51,647 nucleotides of DNA from CAVLCC01 sp963624975 (lineage in GTDB: Bacteria > Actinomycetota > Coriobacteriia > Coriobacteriales > CADBOM01), in assembly GCA_963624975.1 (NCBI GenBank), contig CAVFRF010000051.1, forward strand, positions 1-51,647. The letters run 5' to 3'. The notes below the pieces were generated by a model, which did not search any database, was not told the origin of the DNA, and saw only the letters and a program-made list of their open reading frames with translations. A program made the translations under genes and the position numbers. How positions within the stretch are numbered: position 1 is the stretch's first letter; every line of letters begins with the position of its first letter. Below are positions 7,637 through 17,700 of this stretch, piece by piece.

Positions 7637-10264
7637 CTACGCGCGACGGCGGCGCGCCACGAAGGCAACTCCTGCCGCTCCGGCCGCGACCGCCAGGCAG
7701 GCCGCCACCAGCATCGCGTCTGCTGCGGCGTCGCCGGTCTTGGCCAGCTTGCCCTTGGTGGTCTTGTCCGCAGACACCACCTGCGTGCCGTTCTGCACGT
7801 CGAACGAGAGCGCCGACGTGGCCTTGAGCACCGTGTCGGAGTCGGGCGTGGTGTTGAGCAGCGTGTTCTCGTAGTCGCTGCCGGCCTTGGCAAGCTGCTC
7901 CTCGGCGGCGGCCACGGCCGCGCTCAGCGCATCGTACTGCTCCTGCGTCATCCAGGTCTGGCCCTCGGGCACGTCGGAGCCGTCGGCGCTGATCTGCGCG
8001 GAGGCCAGTGCCTCCTTCGCTGCAGCGATAGCCTGCTCGAGAGCGCTCAGCTCGTCGACCGAAGCCCAGCTGCGAACCTCCGAGAAGGCCTTGATCGCCG
8101 CGTTGTCGGCCACCACGCCGCGCCCGTCGCTAACGTGGAACTTCTCCTCCACCAGCTTCTGCACCACGGTCCAGTCGCTCCACTCGGCATCGGATGCCAC
8201 CGATGCCACGTCGTCCGACGCGGTGGAAGCCTGCGACGTGTCGAGATTCCACTTCGCGTTGGTCGTCCAGCTCTCGCCCGCGTTGACCTTGGAGACGAAG
8301 TAGGCGTTCTCGAAGGCATCCACAACGGTGTCGACCTTGTTCTTGATGTACTTCTGGTGCTCCGGCTCCTGCACCATCTTGTTGGCCTCCGCTGCGGACA
8401 CTTCGTCCACCTTTGCCTTGTCCCAATCAGGATGCTCGGCTTTGTAGTTGTCCTGCAGCGCAGTGAAGAAGCTCTGGTACAGAGTTGCAGTTTCCTTCTC
8501 GGTTTGCTCCGTCCTCTTGGCCTCTACAAGAGCCGCGCTGGGCTTGGTCATGTTGACCGCCACACCCTGGTAGTACAGGCCGTCGTCGTTGCACTTCTGC
8601 GTGGTAATCACCGCAAAGCGCTGGTCCTTGCGCATGGCGATCCAACTCGCCTCGTCGAGCGTGGTGCGGTGGAATCCACCGTAGTCGTAGGTCGCGGTGG
8701 TCTCGAACACCTTCTCGCTGTGGTCGGGATCGGTTGGCGACTTGGCATCGTCGTCGAGCAGGTAAACCTCGTACTTCACGGTGGTATTGGGCTTGTATGT
8801 CGACACGGATAGCGTGCGCACCGACATGTCGCCCTCTGCCGTGAAGATGTTGGCGGAGCTTACCGGAACCGTGCTGCTGTTGGTGATAGAGCCAACCTCG
8901 GGCAGGTAGTCGTACTGGTTGATGTAGTACTCGTCGTTGTCGCCATACGAGTTGATGTCGAAGTCGAACGACTCGGACAGCACGATCGACTTGTCGTAGT
9001 ACGACAGCCAGAAGTAGCCGGACCCATCAAGGCCCCATGTGCCGTTGTTGGGGAAGTTCTCGGTGCTAGCGCCCCAGCTGTTCTTCACCAGCCAGGCGCC
9101 GTTGCCCTCGGGGAGCTTGCTCTCGGTCGTGCCATCGGCAAAATTGGTCCTGTCGTAGTTGTCGTCCCAGCCCACAATGGTAACCGCATGGTTGGCATCC
9201 GCGGTTTCGTAGGTGTAGTGCGCCCAGTTCTTCTCGTTAATATATTTGCCCATGCCATTGCTTTCGGGCATCGCGCGATCAGCATGAAATGCAATCGACA
9301 CCGCGCGTCCGTACTGCTCGATCTGCTGCTTGATGGCCATGACGGCCTTCATGTCGGTGCCGGTGCAGTTGCCCTTCGCGTCAAGGATCCTCACCTCGGG
9401 CAGGATGTTGCCGTTCTCGAGGTTGAGCATCGACTGGTTCCACAGGCTCTCGTCCACGTCCCATGTGGTGCTAACGTCGGTGGTGCCATCGTCCTTGAGA
9501 TAATCGCCCGCCCAGCCAGAGCGCAAGACATCTGCACCCTTGGCCTCGTATTCCGCGATCTGCGCTTCGGTGAGGTTGAGGCGATTGGCCACGTCTGTAC
9601 CCTTCTCCGTCACGTAGCACTCGATCAGCCCTTCGGAGTTCTTATAGGGAGCTGCCGATTCGAGCAGGGGTCCCGTGCCAGAAGAGAAGACCGACGAACC
9701 GTAGGAGAAGAATCCACCGCTATTGAGGCCGGCGTTGGGATTCTTGGAATCGTTGTGGTAGCCCTCGCCAGCTTGCTCCTCGCCCACATATTTGGCCGGA
9801 GCACCGTTGTTGTTGTACACCGACTTCACGAGCTGCAGCTCCGACAGGTCGAACTTGGTGCCTGCATAGGTCTTGCCGGATTCCGACAGGATGCTGGTCT
9901 CCGATGCAGCGATGATCGAGAAGCCCCAGCACGTGCCCCAGGGGCTCTGGCTCTTCACCGGCGTAACCACGCCCTTGTCGCGCAGGTCGTACTTGGCGGA
10001 AGGCGAGTAGCCCGAAATCTCCGCCGTCTCGGCCTCGTCGCTGGAGCTGGCATAGGCATACGTCTGTATGCTCTTGTCGTTGTTGGCCTCATCGATAGCC
10101 TCGGTCCAGCTGGCCGTCACATCCTCGTCGGACGCATAGGCCGCAGCCGTGAAGATTCCCGAGAACGACAGCGCCAGCACTCCCGAAAGCGCCACGTTGA
10201 AGCCGCGCTTCGCCTTTGCCCGTAGAGAAGAGCACCGGTCCTTCCCAGCCTCGTAAACTCCCAT
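7637..10264 (-). CDS. Secreted, sortase-anchored C1 (papain-like) cysteine protease, paralogue 1
   Basis: An extracellular cysteine peptidase of 875 residues. A signal peptide (about 1-45, charged KAKR then a hydrophobic stretch ending AYA) precedes a papain-like domain with Cys112 in SPWGTCWGFS, His359 in NHAVTIVGWDD and Asn395 in KNSWG. A C1-associated lectin-like region follows, then a coiled FIVAR-like segment (repeated EQAIAAAKEAL and AAAEEQLAKA patterns). The end is LAKTGD, a hydrophobic helix and RRRRA, a sortase signal. I chose 10264 because GGAAA precedes it and the paralogue starts identically; an earlier ATG adds 36 residues with no signal-peptide logic. It likely degrades host or dietary proteins at the cell wall. 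Confidence 0.9.
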   Translation of the reverse strand: MGVYEAGKDRCSSLRAKAKRGFNVALSGVLALSFSGIFTAAAYASDEDVTASWTEAIDEANNDKSIQTYAYASSSDEAETAEISGYSPSAKYDLRDKGVVTPVKSQSPWGTCWGFSIIAASETSILSESGKTYAGTKFDLSELQLVKSVYNNNGAPAKYVGEEQAGEGYHNDSKNPNAGLNSGGFFSYGSSVFSSGTGPLLESAAPYKNSEGLIECYVTEKGTDVANRLNLTEAQIAEYEAKGADVLRSGWAGDYLKDDGTTDVSTTWDVDESLWNQSMLNLENGNILPEVRILDAKGNCTGTDMKAVMAIKQQIEQYGRAVSIAFHADRAMPESNGMGKYINEKNWAHYTYETADANHAVTIVGWDDNYDRTNFADGTTESKLPEGNGAWLVKNSWGASTENFPNNGTWGLDGSGYFWLSYYDKSIVLSESFDFDINSYGDNDEYYINQYDYLPEVGSITNSSTVPVSSANIFTAEGDMSVRTLSVSTYKPNTTVKYEVYLLDDDAKSPTDPDHSEKVFETTATYDYGGFHRTTLDEASWIAMRKDQRFAVITTQKCNDDGLYYQGVAVNMTKPSAALVEAKRTEQTEKETATLYQSFFTALQDNYKAEHPDWDKAKVDEVSAAEANKMVQEPEHQKYIKNKVDTVVDAFENAYFVSKVNAGESWTTNAKWNLDTSQASTASDDVASVASDAEWSDWTVVQKLVEEKFHVSDGRGVVADNAAIKAFSEVRSWASVDELSALEQAIAAAKEALASAQISADGSDVPEGQTWMTQEQYDALSAAVAAAEEQLAKAGSDYENTLLNTTPDSDTVLKATSALSFDVQNGTQVVSADKTTKGKLAKTGDAAADAMLVAACLAVAAGAAGVAFVARRRRA
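7730..8073 (-). repeat. 344-nt segment identical to 10666-11009
   Basis: By reading both copies side by side I see no mismatch over 344 nt, whereas the two protease genes are clearly diverged elsewhere. The segment encodes the FIVAR-like coil and the approach to the LAKTG motif. This points to recent gene conversion or unequal exchange between paralogues. Confidence 0.85.
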
Positions 10265-10395
10265 GAGTATTTCCTTTCCCACCCTTCGCAAGGGGATAGC
10301 GGATGCGCCTCTCGAATCCATCGCATCCTGATATGCCCATCCGTCGCCCGGCACAAGGCAGTCGTCGGCCATTACCGCAGACGGCAGACACGGGA

Positions 10396-10401
10396 ATTAT
10401 A
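10396..10401 (-). promoter_or_regulatory. -10 element of protease gene 1
   Basis: A perfect TATAAT in the context GGTATAATTCC, which is also found upstream of protease gene 2. No clear -35 is seen. It implies a 5' UTR of about 125 nt before the chosen start at 10264. Confidence 0.5.
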
Positions 10402-10500
10402 CCGCATGGCATCAAGATATAGAGATTGTTTACATCCCTTTAACACTCACACCATGCGGAACGACCAGCACTGCCGACATCGCTCGCCCGCAACACACGA

Positions 10501-10540
10501 AAAGAACCCCCGGACGCAATCGCTCGCGTCCGGGGGTTCT
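10501..10540 (-). terminator. Rho-independent terminator of protease gene 2
   Basis: A perfect 14-bp GC-rich stem (10505-10518 with 10527-10540) has an 8-nt loop and is followed on minus by TTTT. It separates the two protease transcripts. Confidence 0.9.
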
Positions 10541-10563
10541 CGGCTAGAACCTATCGTGTGCGC

Positions 10564-13242
10564 TTATCTGCGTTCCGCGCGACGGCGGCGCGCCACGTAG
10601 GCCACGCCTGCCGCGCCTGCGGCGACCGCCAGGAAGGCCGCCACCAGCATCGCGTCTGCCGCGGAGTCGCCGGTCTTGGCCAGCTTGCCCTTGGTGGTCT
10701 TGTCCGCAGACACCACCTGCGTGCCGTTCTGCACGTCGAACGAGAGCGCCGACGTGGCCTTGAGCACCGTGTCGGAGTCGGGCGTGGTGTTGAGCAGCGT
10801 GTTCTCGTAGTCGCTGCCGGCCTTGGCAAGCTGCTCCTCGGCGGCGGCCACGGCCGCGCTCAGCGCATCGTACTGCTCCTGCGTCATCCAGGTCTGGCCC
10901 TCGGGCACGTCGGAGCCGTCGGCGCTGATCTGCGCGGAGGCCAGTGCCTCCTTCGCTGCAGCGATAGCCTGCTCGAGAGCGCTCAGCTCGTCGACCGAAG
11001 CCCAGCTGCTCATCTCGGAGAACGCCTTGATCGCAGCATTATCTGCCACGGCCTTGGCACCGTTGGCCACTACGTTCGCCTCGATAGGCTCCTGGACCGC
11101 CGTCTTCCAGTCGACCCATTCGGTATCCGCCGAAACAGAGGGCACGTCATCGTCGGACTGGGCAGCAGCACCCTCGACCTGCCAGGTCACGCTCGACCAG
11201 CTCTCGCCCGCCTTGACCTTGGAAACGAAGTAGGCGTTCTTGTAGGTGCCGACCGCAGTATCGACCTTGTTCTTGATGTAAGCCTGGACCGTCTCGCTCT
11301 CCAGCTTACTGGCGGCCTCATCGATAGCCTTAGCCAAGACCTCGCCCTCGGACCACTCCGGATGCTGCTGCGTGTACGTCTGCACGAGCACGCTCACCAT
11401 GGTTTGGTACACGCTGTTCTCGACGCTGGTCCACATCTGATCCTCGTACGCCTTGACGTATTCGTCCGAAGGCTTGCCGATGTTGATGGCCACGCCCTGG
11501 TAGTACAGACCGTCGTCGTTGCACTTCTGCGTGGTGATCACTGCAAAGCGCTGGCCCTCGCGCATGGCGATCCAGTCCGACTCGTCGAGCGTGGTGCGGT
11601 GGTATCCGCCGTACTCGTAGGTCGCGGTGGTCTCGAACACCTTCTCGCTGTGCTCGGGGTCGGTCGGCGTTTTCGCATCGTCGTCGAGCAGGTACACCTC
11701 GTACTTCACGGTGGTGTTGGGCTTGTAGGTCGATACGGCAAGGTTGCGCACCGCCTGGTCGCCTTCGGCCGTGAAAATGTTGGCCGAGCTGATCTGCGTC
11801 TTGCTGTAATTGGGAATAGCCTGAATCTCAGGCAGATAGTCGTACTGGTTGATGTAGTACTGCGTATTATCGCTATACGAAGTGGTATCGAAGTCGAAGG
11901 ACTCGGGTATCGTGATCGACTGGTCGTAGTACGACAGCCAGAAATACCCGGTGTTGTACTCGTTGCCGTCTGCATCCTTTTCCACGATGCCCCAGCTGCC
12001 GCCGTTGGGGAACTCCTCGTCGCCAGCGCCCCAGCTGTTCTTCACCAGCCAGGCGCCGTTGCCCTCGGGAAGCTTTCCCGAAGCGTTCTTGAAGTTCTCC
12101 TTGGCGTAGGTGTCGTCCCAACCCACGATTGTCACCGCATGGGTGGCAGAAGCCGTGGTAGACGTGTAATGCGCCCAGTTGTTCTCGTTGATGTAGGTGC
12201 CTTCCCTCTTCTGTTCTGCCGTGGCCTGGTCGGCATGGTATGCGATCGACACCGCTCGGCCATACTTTTCCATCTGCTCCTTGAACGCGGTAACGCTGCT
12301 CCAGTTAACGCCGCCCCAGGTGCCGTCTGCGTTGAGGATTCTAGTCGAAGGCAGAGCGTTGCCGTTCTCGAGGTTGTACACCGACTGGTTCCACAGGTCC
12401 TCGTCCACGTTCCATTTGTAATAGGTGGTGCTGCCGTCCGTGTTCTCCTTCTTGCCAGCCCAAAAGGCGCGGTAGACCTTGTTGCCGTCTTTTTCGAGCG
12501 CCTGGGCTTCTTGCTCGGTGAGATACTTCTTCTCGACCTTGCTATTGTCCCCATCCGACGGAATCACATAGCATTCCATGACGCCTTCGGCATTCTTGTA
12601 GGGCGCATAGGACTCCGGCACAGGACCTATGCCGGAGGCAAACACGGTCGAACCGTAGGTGAAGAATCCTCCGGCATCCAGACCGGCATTGGGATTCTCA
12701 GACGAATTGTGATAGCCCTCGCCAGCCTGGTCTTTGCCTACATACTTCTCTGGAGCGCCGTCGTTGTTGTACACCGACTTGGCGAGCTGCAGCTCCGACA
12801 AGTCCATTTCGCTCTTGGCTGCGGTTTCGCCCTTCTCCGACAAGATGCTGGTCTCGGCTGCGGCTATCGTCGAGAAGCCCCAACACGTGCCCCAGGGGTT
12901 CTGGAGCTTGACGGAGGTTACCACGCTGTCGGACCTGTCGCCGTCGCCGTTGGGGTCGCGCAGGTCGAACTTCGCCGAAGGCTTGTAGGTCGACTCCGCC
13001 GTGGTGGCCTCGTCGGAATCGGCGTAGTCGTACGCCTGGTTGCTCTTGTCGTTCTGAAAATTCTCGATAGCCTCGGCCCAGCCGTTTATCACATCGTCTT
13101 CCGATGCGTAGGCCGCTGCCGAGAAGATGCCCGAGAACGACAGCGCGAGCACTGCGGAAAGCGCCACGTTGAAGCCGCGCTTCGCCCTCGATCGGAGAGA
13201 AGCACGCTCGAGCAGGCTCCCCCCAGCCTGAAAGTCTTTCAT
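10564..13242 (-). CDS. Secreted, sortase-anchored C1 cysteine protease, paralogue 2
   Basis: An 892-residue paralogue of the neighbouring protease with the same architecture: charged N-terminus, signal peptide ending AAAYA (about 45), catalytic Cys120 in NPWGTCWGFS, a His in THAVTIVGWDD and an Asn in KNSWGAG, then a lectin-like region, FIVAR-like coil, LAKTGD sortase motif, hydrophobic helix and RRRRAERR tail. The start at 13242 has GAAAGGAAA upstream, matching paralogue 1; an in-frame ATG 21 nt earlier is less well placed. The pro-region and the stretch between the catalytic residues differ from paralogue 1, so the substrates may differ. Both genes have their own TATAAT box and their own hairpin, so they can be expressed separately. 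Confidence 0.9.
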   Translation of the reverse strand: MKDFQAGGSLLERASLRSRAKRGFNVALSAVLALSFSGIFSAAAYASEDDVINGWAEAIENFQNDKSNQAYDYADSDEATTAESTYKPSAKFDLRDPNGDGDRSDSVVTSVKLQNPWGTCWGFSTIAAAETSILSEKGETAAKSEMDLSELQLAKSVYNNDGAPEKYVGKDQAGEGYHNSSENPNAGLDAGGFFTYGSTVFASGIGPVPESYAPYKNAEGVMECYVIPSDGDNSKVEKKYLTEQEAQALEKDGNKVYRAFWAGKKENTDGSTTYYKWNVDEDLWNQSVYNLENGNALPSTRILNADGTWGGVNWSSVTAFKEQMEKYGRAVSIAYHADQATAEQKREGTYINENNWAHYTSTTASATHAVTIVGWDDTYAKENFKNASGKLPEGNGAWLVKNSWGAGDEEFPNGGSWGIVEKDADGNEYNTGYFWLSYYDQSITIPESFDFDTTSYSDNTQYYINQYDYLPEIQAIPNYSKTQISSANIFTAEGDQAVRNLAVSTYKPNTTVKYEVYLLDDDAKTPTDPEHSEKVFETTATYEYGGYHRTTLDESDWIAMREGQRFAVITTQKCNDDGLYYQGVAINIGKPSDEYVKAYEDQMWTSVENSVYQTMVSVLVQTYTQQHPEWSEGEVLAKAIDEAASKLESETVQAYIKNKVDTAVGTYKNAYFVSKVKAGESWSSVTWQVEGAAAQSDDDVPSVSADTEWVDWKTAVQEPIEANVVANGAKAVADNAAIKAFSEMSSWASVDELSALEQAIAAAKEALASAQISADGSDVPEGQTWMTQEQYDALSAAVAAAEEQLAKAGSDYENTLLNTTPDSDTVLKATSALSFDVQNGTQVVSADKTTKGKLAKTGDSAADAMLVAAFLAVAAGAAGVAYVARRRRAERR
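10666..11009 (-). repeat. 344-nt segment identical to 7730-8073
   Basis: The second copy of the paralogue-shared segment, encoding the FIVAR-like stalk upstream of the sortase motif. Divergence starts abruptly at both edges. Confidence 0.85.
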
Positions 13243-13288
13243 GAGGTTTCCTTTCTCATCCATTGTCCGGATGCAACAGATAAGCGGA

Positions 13289-13294
13289 ATTATA
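13289..13294 (-). promoter_or_regulatory. -10 element of protease gene 2
   Basis: A perfect TATAAT within GGTATAATTCC, shared with protease gene 1. It lies about 45 nt before the start codon. The -35 region is not recognisable. Confidence 0.5.
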
Positions 13295-13362
13295 CCCCTA
13301 GCAGCGGCTCTCGAGGCACCAGTATACGGTGCACGACAGCTCCATCACGCAGCAGCAGCCCG

Positions 13363-14034
13363 CTACAGCTCGCGCAGGAACTCCCGCACGTCGTCGGCCA
13401 CGCGGTTCTCGGCCAGCACCACCACGTTGTCTCCCGGAAACAGCAGCATGTCGGGGGTCGCGATCTCGAGTGCCCCCTCCTTGTGAACAGCTGCCACGAT
13501 GCTGCCCGCGGGCAGCTGCAGGTCCTCGATCTTCACGCCTCGCTCGGCCAGCGTTCCGCCGCCGCCCGGCACGCGCAGCTCGATGATGCACACGTCGTTT
13601 TGCCGCAGGCTCTTCATGGCCTTCATCGTGCCGGCCAGCGCCTCTTCCTCGATGAGGCGGGTGATCACCATCGTCGACGACACCGACTCTATGCCCATGC
13701 GCCGAAAGATCCTCTCGTTGCGAGGGTTGTTGACCCTGGCGATGCAACGCGGCGTGGCGAAGATGGTCTTGGCCAGCTCGCACGACACCAGGTTGTCGTC
13801 GTCGCGGCCCGTGGTGGCCACGAAGATGTCGGCGTTCTGCGTCTCGGCATCTTGCAACACCATCGAGTCGCAACCGTCGCCGTGCAGCACCAGCACGCCC
13901 TCGGGCAGGTCCTTGGCAAGGCGCAGCGCGGTGTTCTCGTCTATCTCGATCACCGCCACGTAGTGGCCGTTCTCCTTGAGCGTCCTGGCCAGGTAGCTGC
14001 CGATCTTGCCCCCGCCGTTTATCACGATATACAT
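13363..14034 (-). CDS. trkA: TrkA-type K+ channel regulatory protein (RCK), second of pair
   Basis: A cytosolic 223-residue RCK subunit that would gate a Trk/Ktr potassium channel through NAD(H) or nucleotide binding. An N-terminal Rossmann TrkA-N domain has the glycine motif GGGKIGSYLA (about 7-16) and an acidic residue after the second strand (EIDEN). A C-terminal TrkA-C domain follows (about 140-223). E. coli TrkA joins two such units in one 458-residue chain; here, as in mycobacterial CeoB/CeoC, they are separate genes. The partner gene lies upstream with a 54-nt gap. No TrkH/KtrB channel gene is in the window. Confidence 0.85.
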   Translation of the reverse strand: MYIVINGGGKIGSYLARTLKENGHYVAVIEIDENTALRLAKDLPEGVLVLHGDGCDSMVLQDAETQNADIFVATTGRDDDNLVSCELAKTIFATPRCIARVNNPRNERIFRRMGIESVSSTMVITRLIEEEALAGTMKAMKSLRQNDVCIIELRVPGGGGTLAERGVKIEDLQLPAGSIVAAVHKEGALEIATPDMLLFPGDNVVVLAENRVADDVREFLREL

Positions 14035-14088
14035 TGCCGAAACCTCAGCTCCTACCGCCGTGCCCCGCCTGACCCTGCGCGCACCCGC

Positions 14089-14742
14089 CTAGTACATGTA
14101 CTTTCTAAAAGCGTCCACGAGGTCGTTGCGCACGCACGCCAGCACCGAATCGCCCTGGTAGAGGATGCTGTCCTCGGTGGGGATGGAGCTGGCCGAGCCG
14201 CCGCGGCGCTCGAAGGCGATGATCCTTATGTCGTGGTCGCGCTCGATGGTGCCCACCTTCACCGTCTTCTTGCGCAGCGCGGTGAGGTTGAGCGTGAACT
14301 TGAGGATCTCGAACTCGCCGAAGGTGTCCACATGGCTGCCATGGCCCGACATCACCTTGGAGAAAATCTCCTCGGCAATAAGCGAGGTGCCGCACACGTA
14401 GTCGATGCCCAGCTGCGAGTACGCGGCCTCGCGGTCGGAGTTCTCGAGACGGGCGATGGTGTGCTTGACCCCGAAGAGCTTCGAGGCCACCTCGGCCACC
14501 ATGAGGTTGGCGTTGTCGTAGTTGGTTACGGCGGCCACGATGTCGGCATCGTCGATGCCGGCCTCCGCCAGCGTCTGCTCGTCGTAGCCAATGCCCTGCA
14601 GCACGCGTCCGTTGAAGTTGCTGCCAAGGTTGTAGAAGGCCTTCGGCTCCTTGTCTACCACCACGACGTTGTGCCCGTTGTCCGAAAACAAACGGGCCAG
14701 CTGCGAGCCAACGCTCCCGCAGCCGACCACGATGATGTTCAT
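14089..14742 (-). CDS. trkA: TrkA-type K+ channel regulatory protein (RCK), first of pair
   Basis: A 217-residue RCK subunit with the Rossmann motif GCGSVGSQLA (about 7-16), DKEP after the second strand, and a TrkA-C domain (about 135-217) containing a GDSVLACVR segment. The ATG at 14742 has TAGGAG 7 nt upstream; a TTG two codons earlier is less likely. It precedes the second RCK gene and follows the large M28-like gene by 33 nt, so all three may share a transcript. The two RCK proteins are only moderately similar and probably form a mixed gating ring. Confidence 0.85.
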   Translation of the reverse strand: MNIIVVGCGSVGSQLARLFSDNGHNVVVVDKEPKAFYNLGSNFNGRVLQGIGYDEQTLAEAGIDDADIVAAVTNYDNANLMVAEVASKLFGVKHTIARLENSDREAAYSQLGIDYVCGTSLIAEEIFSKVMSGHGSHVDTFGEFEILKFTLNLTALRKKTVKVGTIERDHDIRIIAFERRGGSASSIPTEDSILYQGDSVLACVRNDLVDAFRKYMY

Positions 14743-14775
14743 CTGCAAGCTCCTAATGGGCTGCCGGCCAGCAGG

Positions 14776-17700
14776 CTAGCAAGCCTTCACGATCTCGACC
14801 AAGACCCTCGCCACCTTGCGGAGGTTGCCCTCCGACACCAGCTCGTCGTTGTCGTCTCCCCACTTCCAGCCGGGGTTCGTGCCGTTCTCGAGCGCCGTGA
14901 TGGTGATGGCGCGCTTCTTCCTGGCGATGGCCGGGGTGGCCTCGGTGGAGCGCCAGTCGAGCTTCACGCGCTTCATGTCCACGCCTGCGGTGTGAGCGGC
15001 CTTCTTCACGAGCTTCTGCATGCGCGGGTCGGTGCCAAAGCCGTGCAGCAGCACCTGCTCCGATGCGGTGAAGCACAGCTCGCCGGCACCGATGCACTCC
15101 AGGTTCACGATGCGGGCGTTCTTGAGGTCGGCCTCGTGCGTGCGCAGCAGGTTCTCCATGCCGGCGCTGCCCGCGTCGCTGGCGCCCAGGGCCACGAACC
15201 ACACTTCCTTGTTGAGCAGCTCGTCGGAAAGCGCATCCACCGCGTCGCGGTTCTGCTCCTCGGTCTCGCCGCCGTATGCGCCGCCGCGCCAGTCGGCTTC
15301 GTCGTCGTAGTCGTCCCACGAGTCCCACACGCTCTGGCCGGTGTCCACGTCGTCGACCGCGCCGGGGTTCTCGGAGAAGTTGTCCCACGTGCCGATGCGC
15401 GCGCCCTCCTGCGTGGCGTTGTAGTTCTCGTCTACGCCCAGCCACTCGTTGGCCGACGAGGTTGCCTCGTTCTTGCGGCCCTTGCGGCCCTTGCGCTTCT
15501 TGTCTTTCCTGCGGCCGAACAGCTTGCGCTTGGGCATCTCGATCTCGAGGTCGCTCACATATGCGCCCTGGTCGTCGTAGCCCGACTCGTAGTCGTCTTC
15601 CGCGTCGTCCACATAGAGCGTCTGACCCTCGTTGTACTGCTCGAGCATCTCGGCCGTTACGGGCTGCATCACGCCCGAGGCTCCCAGGGGCGCGAATGCG
15701 CCGGTAAGGTTGCCCGGGGTCTCGGCCACGTCTTCCCTGGAGATGAACATGTCGCCGTTTTCCAGCGGGGCATCCTGCGCGCCCTGCGCGTCGAATGCGA
15801 AGCCATCGTCTGCGGCCGCGTCGTCGTATGCGTATCCGGACTCGCCTTCTGCGCTAGCCGGTGCATCGAACCCGAAGTCGCTTGCGGCCTGAATGCCCGC
15901 GAGGGTGTTGCTCGGGCTGATCCTCTGCATGCCCGAGAACGTGTTGCCGGGATTGAATCCGCCGCCGCCTGCAAACGTGCTGTTGGGATTGGCGGCCATG
16001 CTCTTGCTTCCCACGACGGGGAGGTTGAGCAGAGACGCCCTGTCCACGTTGGCGGCCGTCTCGTGCTCGTCGTGAGCGACGGGCACTGCGTACTTTCGGT
16101 GAGAGCTTCTGGCAGCCTGCGCCTCTGCATCGTGCTGCGAAGCGGCTGCATCGGCGGCCTGCTGCTCGGCCTGCACGGCACCAAACACCATGGTCCTGGC
16201 AGGGGGCGCCACGGGAGCCGGCTCGGGCGTGGCTTCCTCTGCAGGAGCCGCCTCGACCGTCTCGGCGGGAACCTCCAGCTCGCTGCCGGCAGCCGCAGCC
16301 TCGGCCTCGGCCGCAAGCTGCTTCCTGCGCTCGATGTCGTTCTTGTAGCGCTCGCGCGAGAAATCCAGCACGCCCACCTCGGGCTCTCCCACGAGCGAAT
16401 CGTAGGACGGCTGCTGGGGTTCGTCCCTGCGGTACTTGGCACGGTTGCGCGAGTACTTGTAGGAACCGGTGGGCCATCCCGCCGAAGACTCTTCGCTCGG
16501 CTCCACCAACGGCTCCTGATAGGGCTCGGGACGCTCCGGCATGGGCTTGCGCTCGATGACCTTGTTGTCCATGGCCTGGATGCTCTCGTCCAGCTCGCTC
16601 AGCACCTCCGACACCGGGCGCGGCGTGTAGGCCACGGTGGAGTTGGCATCGGCGGCAGCTGCGGCAGCCGGAACGGCCTCGGCCGCGGGCTTGTCGTCGG
16701 TTGCGGACTCTTCAGATGTTGCAGAACCGGTGGCCTGCTCGTCTGCAGCGGCGCTCTCCGGTTCGGAATCCTGCGAGCTTGCAGCCTCGGGCGCCGGCTC
16801 GCTGGCAGGTTCGTCGTTTGCGGACTCGTTGCTCTCGCCGAAGCTCACGACGAGTCCGGAATCTGCGGCTGCGGGCTTCGCAGCTGCGGCAACCTCGGCC
16901 GGCTGGACCGCAGGAGCGGCAGCAGGTTGTGCAGCGGGAACCGGAGCTGCGGGCGCAGCTGCGGCAGCGGGAGCCGTCTCCACAACGGAAGCCGCGGGCG
17001 CAGGCGCCGGGGCGGCTGCAACCTCGGGAGCGGGCGCTGCAGCGGGGGCCGCCACAGGTGCCTCAGCGGCACGCGGCTCGTTTGCGGTGCCAAACTCGAT
17101 TGCAAGCCTCTCGGGCTGCGCGGGCTGCACCGGGGCAGATTGCACAAAAACGGGCGCAGGCGCGGGCGCGGCTTCGACCGCAGCGGCCTCGGCCTGCACC
17201 GGATGCTCGTGCTCCTTCGACGCGGGCGCGTCGGCGTAGAGCGACCTCAGAGTGGGCTCGCTCGTACCACGGTCGAACTCGCCGCGCTTCTTCTCGTCCT
17301 CGACCTTCGACCACCAGGAGGGCTTCGCGGCGGCTTTCCTGGGCTGCGCAGGCTGAACGGGAGCAGCCACAGGCTGCACCGCAGGTCGGGACACGACGGC
17401 GGGATTGCCGTCCACGACGGCACCGGCAACAGCAGCGCCCGCCGTCTCGACAACGTTAGCTGCAGCGTCCGCGGTCGCAGCGGCAGTCGCAGCTGCAAAC
17501 TCCGCGACGGCGGCCTCTACGGCTCCAGCTGCCGGCTCGGCCTCTGCAACGCCAACCGCGGCCACGCCGGCAACGGCGGCTGCAGCGGCGGCAGCGCTTG
17601 CGGCAGCGGCGGCCGCAACGCCCTCGGCCTCGCTCGCTCCGCCCCCGTCCTCGACGACCACGGCCTCCGCGGTCACGGGAGCCTCGTCAAGCTCGACACC

